In this document: positions 8,907 through 17,535 of the stretch, piece after piece
How the letters are laid out: each line of letters opens with the position of its first letter
Numbering within the stretch: position 1 is the stretch's first letter
From: Shimia sagamensis
GTDB taxonomy: Bacteria; Pseudomonadota; Alphaproteobacteria; Rhodobacterales; Rhodobacteraceae
Length of the DNA stretch: 64,000 nucleotides
Direction of reading: 5' to 3'
Assembly: GCF_900182745.1 (NCBI RefSeq)
Contig: NZ_FXTY01000002.1
Span: forward strand, 673,196-737,195
The notes under the pieces: generated by a model
What the model was told of the DNA's origin: nothing
Database searches by the model: none
What the model saw: only the letters and a program-made list of their open reading frames with translations
Program-made: the position numbers and the translations under genes

Positions 8907-9625
8907 GCGGATTTGTCAGTTTCGTTAGCTCCGGCCCCGGAGACCCAGAGCTTTTGACGCTCAAGGCAGTGGACCGCCTCGGCAAAGCCGAAGCGGTTCT
9001 GTTTGACGACCTGTCCTCCGGCCCCATCCTGGAGCACGCCAACAAAGAGGCTGATCTGGTGGGCGTGGGCAAACGCGCGGGACGGCCGTCGCCAATACAG
9101 GACCACGTCAGCCAGCTCTTAGTGGATTACGCCAAGACCGGCGCCCGTGTGGTCCGCCTAAAATCCGGCGACAGCGGCATTTTTGGCCGTCTTGAAGAAG
9201 AGATCACCGCGCTTCAAGAGCATGGCATCGACTTTGAGATCATCCCCGGAGTGACGTCAGCCAGCGCCGCCGCAGCCGCTGCGCGCATTCCCCTCACCCG
9301 TCGGCTTGTGGCGCGGCGTGTGCAGTTTGTGACCGGCCATGATGTGGCGGGCGCCCTGCCCGGCGATTTGCACCTGCAATCGCTTACCGACCCCGGAGCA
9401 ACCACCGTGCTGTTCATGCCCAAGCGCACCTTTCCGGAGCTGGCGGAAAAACTCTTCGCCACCGGTCTGCGCCGCGATTGTCCCGCGTTGTTGGCAGAAA
9501 ATGTCTCCCGTCCGGATCAAACCCTGACCCGCACCACAATGGAAGCACTGGCGCAGCAGCTCAGCAAAGAGATCAGCAAAGCCCCCGGCATCATTCTCTT
9601 TGGCGAATTGGCGGAAACCCCATGA
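8903..9625 (+). CDS. cobA: Uroporphyrinogen-III C-methyltransferase CobA
   Basis: CobA (SUMT) methylates uroporphyrinogen III at C2 and C7 to give precorrin-2, the entry to corrinoids and sirohaem. The 240-residue protein has the family start FVSSGPGDPELLTLKA, VLFDDLSSGPILEH, VGKRAGR, the RLKSGDSGIFGRL motif, and IPGVTSASAAAAAARIPLT. It is the free-standing form without the CysG dehydrogenase/ferrochelatase half. It overlaps cobB upstream and cobF downstream by 4 bases each. Its place inside the cob operon suggests a dedicated B12 role, though it could also serve sirohaem. Confidence 0.94.
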   Translation: MSGFVSFVSSGPGDPELLTLKAVDRLGKAEAVLFDDLSSGPILEHANKEADLVGVGKRAGRPSPIQDHVSQLLVDYAKTGARVVRLKSGDSGIFGRLEEEITALQEHGIDFEIIPGVTSASAAAAAARIPLTRRLVARRVQFVTGHDVAGALPGDLHLQSLTDPGATTVLFMPKRTFPELAEKLFATGLRRDCPALLAENVSRPDQTLTRTTMEALAQQLSKEISKAPGIILFGELAETP

Positions 9626-10377
9626 CCAAACTGTCTTTGGTCGGCATCGGCTCCGGCAACCCGGATCATTTGACTCTGCAAGCTATCAAAACGCTGGAAA
9701 GCGCGGACGTCATTCTGCTGCCGCGCAAAGGCGACGAGAAAACTGAACTGGCCGACCTGCGCCGGATGATCGCCAGTGAACTGCTCTCCTCCACGCCAAA
9801 GATTGTCGAATTTAACTACCCTGTGCGTGACGCCGACACGCCGAAATACCTCGATGGTGTGAACACCTGGCACGATGCGCTGGCGGCGATCTGGCAGGAC
9901 CTCATCGCCACACATGTACCGGAAAATGGCACTGTTGCTCTTATGGTTTGGGGCGACCCGTCCCTGTACGACAGCACCCTGCGCATAGCCGACCGGCTGA
10001 TCGCGCGGGGCATCGACCTCGATATCACAGTCATCCCCGGCATCACCTCGCTGCAAATGCTGACGGCGGCCCACGCGATCCCCCTCAACACCCTAGGTGG
10101 CGCGGTACAGATCACCACGGGGCGCAAACTGCGGGACGAAGGCTGGCCTGCAGACACGCCCACAGTCGCCGTGATGCTGGACGGCGAGTGCTCCTTCCAA
10201 AGCTTGGAAGGCGACGATCTTCACATCTGGTGGGGCAGCTATGTGGGCATGGACCAGCAACTCCTGATCGAAGGCCCTCTGTCCGAGGTCTCCGCCCAAA
10301 TCGTAAAGGCCCGCGCGGATGCACGGGCCTCTAACGGGTGGATTATGGACATCTACCTGTTGCGCAAAAGCGCTTAG
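9622..10377 (+). CDS. cobF: Precorrin-6A synthase (deacetylating) CobF
   Basis: CobF methylates C1 and removes the acetyl group of precorrin-5, giving precorrin-6A; it is a marker of the aerobic pathway. The 251-residue protein has SLVGIGSGNPDHLTLQA at the N-terminus, VALMVWGDPSLYDSTLR as the central methylase motif and VIPGITSLQMLTAAHAIPL. The start at 9622 overlaps the cobA stop; an upstream frame from 9478 lies within cobA. It is the last gene of the operon, and its stop overlaps by 4 bases the stop of the convergent alcohol dehydrogenase gene. I see no terminator hairpin between the two. Confidence 0.94.
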   Translation: MTKLSLVGIGSGNPDHLTLQAIKTLESADVILLPRKGDEKTELADLRRMIASELLSSTPKIVEFNYPVRDADTPKYLDGVNTWHDALAAIWQDLIATHVPENGTVALMVWGDPSLYDSTLRIADRLIARGIDLDITVIPGITSLQMLTAAHAIPLNTLGGAVQITTGRKLRDEGWPADTPTVAVMLDGECSFQSLEGDDLHIWWGSYVGMDQQLLIEGPLSEVSAQIVKARADARASNGWIMDIYLLRKSA

Positions 10378-11519
10378 ATCGTTGCCTCAAACAGCGCGGT
10401 CAGGTTGGCTTCGGTCAGCTCAACCGGGTTGCCACCGCAAGACGGGTCAATCAACGCGCCTTTCACCAGCTCCGGAATTGCCTCGGAAGTCACACCAAGG
10501 TCAGAGAGCTTGCGCGGGATGCCCATGCTGTCGTTGAACCCCTGAACAAAGGCGCGGAAACCATCGTAGCCGCCTTCGATGCCCAAGTAGCTCGCCGCGC
10601 GGTCAAACCGTTCGGTGATCACTGGCGCATTCAGGTCCAGAACCGCAGGCATACAGACCGCATTGGTGGTGCCGTGGTGGCTGTTGAACATCGCGCCAAC
10701 CGGGTGGCTCATTGCATGAATTGCGCCAAGGCCTTTTTGGAAGGCAGTTGCGCCCATCATCGCCGCGCTCATCATCTGCGCGCGCGCTTCGATGTCACGC
10801 CCATCCGCATAGGCCCGTGGCAGGTTCTCGATCACCAGCTTCATGCCTTCGAGCGCAATGCCCTGGCTCATCGGGTGATAGTGCGGGCTGGAATACGCTT
10901 CCACGCAATGCGCAAACGCGTCCAGACCTGTGCCTGCAGTGATGAACTGTGGCATGCCCACGGTCAGCTCCGGATCACAGATCACCACGGATGGGAGCAC
11001 CTTCGGGTGGAAGATGATCTTCTTGGCGTGGGTGACGCTGTTGGTGATCACGCTGGCGCGGCCCACTTCAGAGCCGGTGCCGGCGGTGGTGGGCACCGCC
11101 ACGATTGGCGCAATGCCGTCTGGGTCGGCACGGGTCCACCAATCACCAATATCTTCAAAATCCCAAACCGGGCGGGATTGGCCAGACATAAAGGCAACCA
11201 TTTTACCCAGATCAAGACCAGAGCCGCCACCAAAGGCAATCACCCCATCGTGGCCTCCGGCGCGATAGGCTTCCACGCCTGCGGTCAGGTTGATCTCGTT
11301 AGGGTTTGGGTCCACCTCAGAAAATAGCCCCCGGCCCAGCCCTGCAGCGTCCATCAGGTCCAAGGTTGCCACGGTGATTGGCAAATTTGCCAAGCCTTTG
11401 TCGGTCACCAACAAAGGTTTCTTCATGCCAGCCTGGGCGCAGGCTTCTGCCAATTCCCCAATGCGGCCAGCACCAAATCGGATCGCGGTCGGATACGACC
11501 AGTTTCCAGTGAGTGTCAT
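10374..11519 (-). CDS. Iron-containing alcohol dehydrogenase
   Basis: This is a 381-residue group III (Fe-ADH) alcohol dehydrogenase. Such enzymes oxidise primary alcohols with NAD(P)+. Visible family blocks are FGAGRIGELAEA near the start, GVIAFGGGSGLDLGKM (cofactor loop, about residue 95), PTTAGTGSEVGRASVI, and the metal-ligand region DAFAHCVEAYSS with later GLGAIHAMSHPVGA and HHGTTNAVCMPAV, whose Asp/His residues bind Fe. It is the last gene of a minus-strand set after the aldehyde dehydrogenase, with a ribosome-binding site GAGG just before the ATG. I infer that it oxidises the alcohol made available by the neighbouring glutamine-synthetase-like enzyme. Confidence 0.9.
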   Translation of the reverse strand: MTLTGNWSYPTAIRFGAGRIGELAEACAQAGMKKPLLVTDKGLANLPITVATLDLMDAAGLGRGLFSEVDPNPNEINLTAGVEAYRAGGHDGVIAFGGGSGLDLGKMVAFMSGQSRPVWDFEDIGDWWTRADPDGIAPIVAVPTTAGTGSEVGRASVITNSVTHAKKIIFHPKVLPSVVICDPELTVGMPQFITAGTGLDAFAHCVEAYSSPHYHPMSQGIALEGMKLVIENLPRAYADGRDIEARAQMMSAAMMGATAFQKGLGAIHAMSHPVGAMFNSHHGTTNAVCMPAVLDLNAPVITERFDRAASYLGIEGGYDGFRAFVQGFNDSMGIPRKLSDLGVTSEAIPELVKGALIDPSCGGNPVELTEANLTALFEATI

Positions 11520-11537
11520 TGTTTTTCCTCAAAAAGT

Positions 11538-11567
11538 GGATGCCGGGACATTCTGTCTCCGGCATCC
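11538..11567 (-). terminator. Intercistronic hairpin with T-run between ALDH and ADH genes
   Basis: An inverted repeat GGATGCCGG/CCGGCATCC (11538-11546 and 11559-11567) can extend inward by GACA/TGTC with one bulged base. On the minus (transcribed) strand it is followed by ACTTTTTGAGG, so it has the look of a weak intrinsic terminator just before the alcohol dehydrogenase ribosome-binding site. It may attenuate expression of the last gene or protect the upstream mRNA end. Confidence 0.6.
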
Positions 11568-11612
11568 GGCTTACCTGTCCTCAAGCCCAATTGCTGAGAA
11601 CAGATCCCATGA

Positions 11613-12995
11613 TTACACAGTCACCTTTTTCAGGTGATAGCTCTTTGGTCGCGTAAGGTTCTGATACCCAATCACTGACAACCCACCACCGCGCCCGGTG
11701 TTTTTGCACCCGGTCCAGCACAGGCTGGGATCCAGGTAGTCGGCCCGGTTCATAAACACCGTGCCGGTCTCAATTTCATTGCCGACGCGCTCAGCGCGCT
11801 CCACATCTTTGGTCCACAGCGACGCGGTCAGGCCAAACTCGCTGTCGTTCATCAGTGCAATCGCTTCCTCATCTGAGGACACCTTCATGATGCCAACAAC
11901 CGGACCAAAACTCTCATCCTGCATCACCCGCATGTCGTGGGTCACATCGGTCAGGATTTGCGGCGTCAGATAGGCCCCGCCATCATCTTCGGCAAAAGTC
12001 TCGATATGCGCGGTTGCGCCAGCTTCCAAAGCCTCAGAAATCTGCGCACGCACCTCATTGGCAAAACGCACATTGGCCATAGGGCCAATGGTGGTGGCTT
12101 CGTCCATCGGATTGCCCAGCTTGTAGCCTTTCACAATCGCCACCGCCTTGGCCACAAACTCCTCATAGAGGCTCTCGTGCACGTAAATACGCTCGATGCC
12201 ACAGCAACATTGGCCGGAGTTGAACATCGCCCCGTCAATCAGCGTATCAACCGCTGCATCCACGTCTGCGTCTTCCATGACATAACCCGGATCTTTACCA
12301 CCCAGCTCAGTGCCGACACCGGTAAATGTACCCGCTGCTGCGCGTTCCATTGCTTGACCGCCACCAACAGAGCCGGTGAAGTTCACAAAATCAAACGCGT
12401 TACCCGCGATCAATTCGTTGGTCACGTCATGGCTCAGGAACACGTTCTGGAACACATCTTCCGGCACACCTGCGGAATGGAAAGCCTGCGCCATGCGCTC
12501 GCCAACGACCAGCGTTTGCGTCGCGTGCTTCAGCATAACCGTGTTGCCCGCAATCAGCGCAGGCGCGACGGTGTTGATTGCTGTCATGTAAGGGTAGTTC
12601 CAAGGCGCGACGACAAAGACCACCCCATGAGGAAGGCGTTTGATGTAACGCTTGAAGGTCTCGTCTTCGCCCACCTGAATGTCCGCAAGGCTCTCTTCGG
12701 CAATCGCGGCCATATGGCTGGCACGTTCGTTAAAGCCCCCAAACTCGCCACCATACCGCACCGGACGGCCCATCATCTTGGCAATCTCTGGCACAATCTC
12801 ATCGTTCATCGCGCCCACAGCCGCAACACCGGCCATCACCAGCTCAACCCGCTCCTGAACCGGCCGCGCCGCCCAGGCTTTCTGTGCGTCTTTTGCGCGT
12901 TTGACCGCAGCAAATGCCTCATCCGTGCTCAGCACAGGGCGTTCAGCAAAGACCGATCCGTCGATCGGAGAAATACACGTCAACATGCCGCTCAT
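11613..12995 (-). CDS. NAD(P)-dependent aldehyde dehydrogenase
   Basis: A 460-residue aldehyde dehydrogenase superfamily enzyme that oxidises an aldehyde to the acid. It has the Rossmann-type signature VVAPWNYPYMTAIN (about residue 135), the FTGSVGGGQ loop, the general base Glu in GTELGGKDPGYV (about residue 225) and the catalytic Cys within FNSGQCCCGIER (about residue 260), where three consecutive cysteines sit at the active-site position. The ATG at 12995 follows a GGAG seven bases upstream. It sits between the glutamine-synthetase-like gene and the Fe-type alcohol dehydrogenase, which suggests the two dehydrogenases act in sequence. The natural substrate cannot be read from the sequence. 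Confidence 0.92.
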   Translation of the reverse strand: MSGMLTCISPIDGSVFAERPVLSTDEAFAAVKRAKDAQKAWAARPVQERVELVMAGVAAVGAMNDEIVPEIAKMMGRPVRYGGEFGGFNERASHMAAIAEESLADIQVGEDETFKRYIKRLPHGVVFVVAPWNYPYMTAINTVAPALIAGNTVMLKHATQTLVVGERMAQAFHSAGVPEDVFQNVFLSHDVTNELIAGNAFDFVNFTGSVGGGQAMERAAAGTFTGVGTELGGKDPGYVMEDADVDAAVDTLIDGAMFNSGQCCCGIERIYVHESLYEEFVAKAVAIVKGYKLGNPMDEATTIGPMANVRFANEVRAQISEALEAGATAHIETFAEDDGGAYLTPQILTDVTHDMRVMQDESFGPVVGIMKVSSDEEAIALMNDSEFGLTASLWTKDVERAERVGNEIETGTVFMNRADYLDPSLCWTGCKNTGRGGGLSVIGYQNLTRPKSYHLKKVTV

Positions 12996-13086
12996 GGCAA
13001 CACTCCATCCAGAGGGGGCACTTGCCCCGCTTTCTCATTCACCAAATATCCCGGGGAGTTTGAGGGGCTGGCCCCTCATCCCGGCC

Positions 13087-14451
13087 TTAGGCCCGCTCAA
13101 ACCCGCGGGCAATTTCCCAATCGGTCACAACCGCCTCAAACGCTTCCTGCTCCCATTCTGCCATGCGCACGTAATGGTCGATTACATCGTCCCCCATGGC
13201 GTCGCGCAGCATCTTGGACCCACGTAGGGCTTCTGTTGCGCCTTTCAATGTGGTCGGGATCTCTTCGTTGCTGTTCTCATAGGCATCCCCGGTCAGCGGC
13301 GCACCCGGATCACATTTTTCCTCAATGCCTTTGATGCCTGCGGCCAACATCGCCGCAATTGCAAGGTAAGGGTTCATATCTGCGCCCGGCACACGGCATT
13401 CCACGCGCACCGCTTTGCTGCCATCGCCACACAGGCGGAACGCGGCCGTACGGTTGTCCACGGACCACACCTTGGCGGTGGGCGCAAAACTGCCCTTTTG
13501 GAAGCGTTTGTAACTGTTCACATAAGGCGCAAGGAACACCGTGATGTCATCTGCGTATTTCAGCAACCCACCAAGGTAATGCCGCGCCAGCTCCGACATG
13601 CCCAGCTCAGCCTCCGGATCGTAAAACGCCGGAACGCCGTCTTTGGTCCAGAGCGACTGGTGCACATGGCTGGCAGAGCCAACCTTGTCGTGACGCCACT
13701 TGGGCAAAAACGACACCGCATGTCCCTGTTGCCAGCCAATTTCTTTGGCGGCATGTTTGGCCACGGTGTGATTTTCCGCCGCATCCATCGCACTGCCATA
13801 GCGGATGTTGAGCTCTTCCTGCCCGGTTTCCGCTTCGCCTTTGGAACCTTCAATCGGAATGCCCGACGCATAAAGCGTGTTGCGCATTGTGCGCATCACA
13901 CCTTCTTCTTTGGTGGTTTGCAGAATGTGGTAGTCTTCATTGTAGCGGCTGATCGGGGTCAAGTCGCGGTAACCGCTCTTGGCCAGCTCATCAAAGCTCT
14001 GCTCAAAGATGAAGAACTCAAGTTCGGTAGCCGATACGGCTTCAAAACCCATCTCCGCCAGCCGCGCAATTTGCTTTTTCAGCATGCCACGCGGGGAATG
14101 TGCAATATCGTGGTGTCCGTGGTGATCCATCACATCGCAGATCACAAGGGCGGTGCCTTCCAACCAGGCCGCTTTGCGCAGCGTGGTGAGGTCCGGCTTC
14201 ATCAGGTAGTCGCCATATCCGGCAGACCAGCTGGTGGAGGCATAGCCTTCCACCGTGTGCATCTCCAGATCGGTCGCCAGCAAATAGTTGCAGCAATGGG
14301 TCTCTTCCCAGGCGCTGTCGACAAAATGCTGCGCCAAAAAGCGCTTGCCCATCAAGCGGCCTTGCATATCTACAATGCAGGCCAAAACGGTGTCAATTTC
14401 GCCGCTGGCGCTCAGCGCGCCCAACTCTTCTAGGGTCAAATTGCCCGACAT
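13087..14451 (-). CDS. Glutamine synthetase family protein (PuuA-like gamma-glutamyl ligase)
   Basis: The protein (454 residues from the ATG) has the glutamine synthetase catalytic fold: SATELEFFIF and SKGEAETGQEELNIRYGS (metal-binding Glu residues), GSASHVHQSLW (ATP/Glu region), FLAPYVNSYKRF and AAFRLCGDGSKAVRVECRVPGADMNPYL. The ligase signature with ADMNPYL resembles gamma-glutamyl-amine ligases such as PuuA and GlnA4 more than housekeeping GlnA. I infer that it attaches glutamate to an amine so that the following ADH and ALDH can oxidise the protected substrate. A GTG at 14460 is an alternative start with a closer purine-rich site. It lies downstream of the TRAP genes. Confidence 0.87.
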   Translation of the reverse strand: MSGNLTLEELGALSASGEIDTVLACIVDMQGRLMGKRFLAQHFVDSAWEETHCCNYLLATDLEMHTVEGYASTSWSAGYGDYLMKPDLTTLRKAAWLEGTALVICDVMDHHGHHDIAHSPRGMLKKQIARLAEMGFEAVSATELEFFIFEQSFDELAKSGYRDLTPISRYNEDYHILQTTKEEGVMRTMRNTLYASGIPIEGSKGEAETGQEELNIRYGSAMDAAENHTVAKHAAKEIGWQQGHAVSFLPKWRHDKVGSASHVHQSLWTKDGVPAFYDPEAELGMSELARHYLGGLLKYADDITVFLAPYVNSYKRFQKGSFAPTAKVWSVDNRTAAFRLCGDGSKAVRVECRVPGADMNPYLAIAAMLAAGIKGIEEKCDPGAPLTGDAYENSNEEIPTTLKGATEALRGSKMLRDAMGDDVIDHYVRMAEWEQEAFEAVVTDWEIARGFERA

Positions 14452-14476
14452 CTGATGCACTTTCTCTTGGTGTCAC

Positions 14477-14506
14477 CGAAGCCCCAGTGATCAAACCGGG
14501 GCTTCG
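14477..14506 (-). terminator. Intercistronic hairpin after the TRAP binding-protein gene
   Basis: A perfect 9-bp inverted repeat CGAAGCCCC/GGGGCTTCG (14477-14485 and 14498-14506) with a 12-base loop lies between the dctP-like stop and the glutamine-synthetase-like start. No strong T-run follows on the minus strand, so it is more likely an mRNA-stabilising or partial-termination hairpin, as is common after solute-binding-protein genes. Confidence 0.6.
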
Positions 14507-14534
14507 AATTTCTCTTTATTAGGAGATCTAAGTC

Positions 14535-15563
14535 TTAGCGGTACGGACGGCCAGCCGCCTGCATGTCCGCGTTGTACTTTTTGAAGATCTCAACAACTTT
14601 GGCCTTGGTTGGGCTTTCGGCTGCAATCTCATCCCAGAACTTCACAGCCGCAGTTTCCACGGTTGCCCACTCCTCATCAGGGATGGTGGTCAGCTTCATT
14701 TTGTCGCCGTTGACGCGCAGGTTGGCTTCGCCACCCCAATACCACCACTGACGGTAGTAGTGTGACTGATCACAGCACACACGGAACAGGGTCTGCAGGT
14801 CTTCTGGCAACTCATTCCAACGGCCCTGGTTGGCAAAGAAGCTGCCCGCCCATGCGCCGGAGATGTTGTTGGTCAGGAAGTAGTTGGTCACATCAGCCCA
14901 ACCCACTGTGTAGTCTTCGGTGATGCCGGACCATGCGATGCCGTCAAGCTCGCCAGTCTGTACCGCAACTTCAATGTCTTCCCACGGCAAGGTCACTGGA
15001 ACCACGCCAAACTGGCTCAGGAAGCGGCCAGCGGTTGGGAAGGTGAACACGCGTTTGCCTTTGAGATCGGCCAGCGAGTTGATTGGATCTTTGGTGGCAA
15101 AGTGGCATGGATCCCAGGAGCCGGCACTGATGTGCTTCACGCCCACTTTGGAATACTCTTCGTCCCAGATCTCGTTGAGGCCATACTGGTTGAACAGCAC
15201 AGGCACGTCGAGGCTGTAGCGCGAACCAAACGGGAAGTAGCCGCCAAACACGGTGACTTCGGTTGGCGATGCCATGGAGTCATCATCGGACTGCACCGCA
15301 TCAATTGTGCCTTTTTGCATGGCACGGAACAGCTCACCGGTTGGGACCAGCTGATCAGCGTAAAACAGTTCAATCTGCATGCGGTCGCCCGCAATTTTGT
15401 TGAACATCTCAATTGCTGGATCAATCACATGCGCGGCCAGCGATGGACCTGCATAGGTCTGCATGCGCCACTTGATGGTGCTGGAAGCCAGCGCCGGGGT
15501 CGCCAATGGTGCGGCCATTGCCCCAGCACCAGCGGTCTGAAGAAACTTACGTCTAGTTGTCAT
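14535..15563 (-). CDS. dctP: TRAP transporter substrate-binding protein (DctP family)
   Basis: This is the periplasmic ligand-binding subunit of a TRAP transporter, 342 residues. The N-terminus TTRRKFLQTAGAGAMAAP is a twin-arginine type signal ending near ALAS, so export is probably by Tat. The mature part shows the DctP layout, with FRAMQKGTIDAVQSDDD, LADLKGKRVFTFPTAGRFL, and VAVQTGELDGIAWSG, which is close to the TakP/UehA-like branch that binds carboxylates or zwitterions. It is followed on the same strand by the glutamine-synthetase-like gene and preceded by the two membrane subunits. The ligand is unknown; context suggests an amine or amino-alcohol derivative or an amidated acid. Confidence 0.92.
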   Translation of the reverse strand: MTTRRKFLQTAGAGAMAAPLATPALASSTIKWRMQTYAGPSLAAHVIDPAIEMFNKIAGDRMQIELFYADQLVPTGELFRAMQKGTIDAVQSDDDSMASPTEVTVFGGYFPFGSRYSLDVPVLFNQYGLNEIWDEEYSKVGVKHISAGSWDPCHFATKDPINSLADLKGKRVFTFPTAGRFLSQFGVVPVTLPWEDIEVAVQTGELDGIAWSGITEDYTVGWADVTNYFLTNNISGAWAGSFFANQGRWNELPEDLQTLFRVCCDQSHYYRQWWYWGGEANLRVNGDKMKLTTIPDEEWATVETAAVKFWDEIAAESPTKAKVVEIFKKYNADMQAAGRPYR

Positions 15564-15616
15564 CTCTTACTCTCCTTGTTGCGTTTCGGCCCCGTTCGCG
15601 GCGCTCTTTAGTGTTT

Positions 15617-16939
15617 TTATTTTCCGTAAACATAGTTTGGCAGCCACAGCGCGATCTGTGGGAAGATCATGACCAACGCGAGGGCCACAAACATCACCCC
15701 AACAAAGGGCACGATGCTGCGATAGATGTCTTTTAGCGTGATCTCTTTGGGCGCCATGGCCCGCATGAGGAATAGGTTATAGCCAAAGGGCGGCGTCATA
15801 TAGGCGATCTGTGTGGTGATCGTGTAGAGCACACCGTACCAAATCAGATCAAAACCTAGGACCTGCACCAGCGGCACATAAAGCGGCGCCACAATCACCA
15901 GCATAGCGGTGTCATCCAGGAAGGTACCCATGATGATGAAGCTCAGTTGCATTAGGATCAGGATCATCCAAGGGTCCAGCCCCAACTGATCGGTGAACAG
16001 GCTGTCGATGGCTTTCACCGCGCCCAATCCATCAAACACTGCGCCAAAACCCAGCGCCGCCAAAATGATCCACATGAACATGCAGGAAATGCCAAGCGTG
16101 CTGCGCACCGAGTTTTCAAAAACGGTTCGGTTCATGCGGCCTTTAAGCACCGCCGCGACAAAGGCGGTGATTGCCCCAATCGCAGAGCTTTCCACCAGCG
16201 ATGTCCAGCCGTTTACAAAGGGGATCATCATGGTAGCAAAAATCACAATTGGCAGCAGGCCAGCGCGCAACAGACGCATTTTTTCGGCGCGGGTGATGTT
16301 GCGGTCTGCTTCCGGCAAAACCGGGCCTAGCTCCGGCTGAATACGACAGCGGATCACCACATAAAGAATGAACATCGCTGCCATCATCAGGCCCGGGAAA
16401 ACACCAGCCAACCACAGCTGCCCCACCGGCTGCCGAGCGATCATGGCATAGAGTACCAGCACCACAGAGGGCGGCACCAGAATACCCAGGCTGGACCCGG
16501 CCTGAATGACCCCGGTAACCATGCGTTTGTCATAGCCGCGTTTCAGCAGCTCCGGCAGTGCAATGGTGGCGCCAATCGCCATGCCAGCCACACTCAGACC
16601 ATTCATCGCAGACACCAGAACCATCAGCAGAATGGTTCCGATCGCGAGCCCGCCCCTGACGGGTCCCATCCAGACATGGAACATCTTATAGAGGTCATCG
16701 GCGATTTTGGATTCACTCAGCACGTAGCCCATAAAAATGAACATCGGCAGCGTCAGAAGTGGATACCATTTCATCAGCTTCATCGCAGCCGAGAAGCCAA
16801 TATCTGAGCCACCGGTGCCCCACAGCAGCACCGCTGCAAGAACCCCAACAAAGCCAATAGCACCAAAGACACGCTGCCCGGTCATGAGCATCAGCATCAT
16901 GGTCGAGAACATCAGAATGGCGATCATTTCGTAAGACAT
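15617..16939 (-). CDS. dctM: TRAP transporter large permease subunit (DctM family)
   Basis: A 440-residue, highly hydrophobic protein of the DctM family, the sodium-coupled translocation subunit of TRAP systems. About a dozen membrane segments are visible, including the N-terminal helix MIAILMFSTMMLMLMTGQRV, LPMFIFMGYVLSES, AGSSLGILVPPSVVLVLYAM (the family signature) and FDLIWYGVLYTITTQIAYMTPPFGYNLF near the end. The start overlaps the stop of the small subunit by one base, so the two are translationally coupled. The loop TPPFGYNLFLMR is characteristic of DctM. Confidence 0.94.
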   Translation of the reverse strand: MSYEMIAILMFSTMMLMLMTGQRVFGAIGFVGVLAAVLLWGTGGSDIGFSAAMKLMKWYPLLTLPMFIFMGYVLSESKIADDLYKMFHVWMGPVRGGLAIGTILLMVLVSAMNGLSVAGMAIGATIALPELLKRGYDKRMVTGVIQAGSSLGILVPPSVVLVLYAMIARQPVGQLWLAGVFPGLMMAAMFILYVVIRCRIQPELGPVLPEADRNITRAEKMRLLRAGLLPIVIFATMMIPFVNGWTSLVESSAIGAITAFVAAVLKGRMNRTVFENSVRSTLGISCMFMWIILAALGFGAVFDGLGAVKAIDSLFTDQLGLDPWMILILMQLSFIIMGTFLDDTAMLVIVAPLYVPLVQVLGFDLIWYGVLYTITTQIAYMTPPFGYNLFLMRAMAPKEITLKDIYRSIVPFVGVMFVALALVMIFPQIALWLPNYVYGK

Positions 16940-17535
16940 TAGTAGTCCACTCCGCGGATGCGCGCGATGTCTTTGAGAAGCTCAGAAATCGCCTGCAAGA
17001 GCATAAGAATAAAGCCAAAAACCATGATGAGTTTGATCGGCCAAAGAACGGGGCGCCAGGCCGTAGGGCTGCGCTCGATATATCCAATGATCTCGCTTGC
17101 GGCCTCTTTACCGCCGGTGATGTAGGCCATCACAAGATCTTTGTAGAAGGTGTAGGGTTCCACGCCAAAATGCCCCAGCGAGTACGCGCTTGAGCCCACG
17201 GCACCGTGGATCAGGATGACCAGATAAAACCCCAAGAAGAAGACGGTCATCGCGTCGACAATGGCGCGCTGGCGCAGGGTCCACTCACCGTAGAACAGGT
17301 CCATCCGCACGTTGGAGCCCATCTGAACCGAATAGGGCCCGCCCAACACGTAGTAGGCCACCATGGCAAACTGCGCCATTTCCAGCGTCCACATCGACGG
17401 CGTCAGGAAGGTCTTGGAGAAAGACGACCACAGCAGGATGGCCATCATGACAAAGATGCCATACATGACAAACCGGCCAATTTTGCGGTTAAACCAGTCC
17501 ACTCCGTGAATGTAGTAGCGCAAAAGTTTTGGCAT
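16939..17535 (-). CDS. dctQ: TRAP transporter small permease subunit (DctQ family)
   Basis: A 198-residue protein with four predicted membrane helices (about residues 22-42, 56-76, 95-117 and 165-187), as in DctQ subunits. The central helix pair FAMVAYYVLGGPYSVQMGSNVRMDLFY contains the conserved region around the second and third helices. It is sandwiched with one-base overlaps between the amidohydrolase-like gene upstream and the large permease downstream, so all four genes are likely one transcript. It is at the long end of the usual DctQ range. Confidence 0.9.
   Translation of the reverse strand: MPKLLRYYIHGVDWFNRKIGRFVMYGIFVMMAILLWSSFSKTFLTPSMWTLEMAQFAMVAYYVLGGPYSVQMGSNVRMDLFYGEWTLRQRAIVDAMTVFFLGFYLVILIHGAVGSSAYSLGHFGVEPYTFYKDLVMAYITGGKEAASEIIGYIERSPTAWRPVLWPIKLIMVFGFILMLLQAISELLKDIARIRGVDY

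Noticed and set aside
10338..11327. Plus-strand 329-codon frame across the alcohol dehydrogenase
   Set aside because: Antisense to the Fe-ADH gene; composition-driven.
11937..13334. Plus-strand 465-codon frame across the aldehyde dehydrogenase
   Set aside because: Antisense to a clear ALDH gene; no conserved motif.
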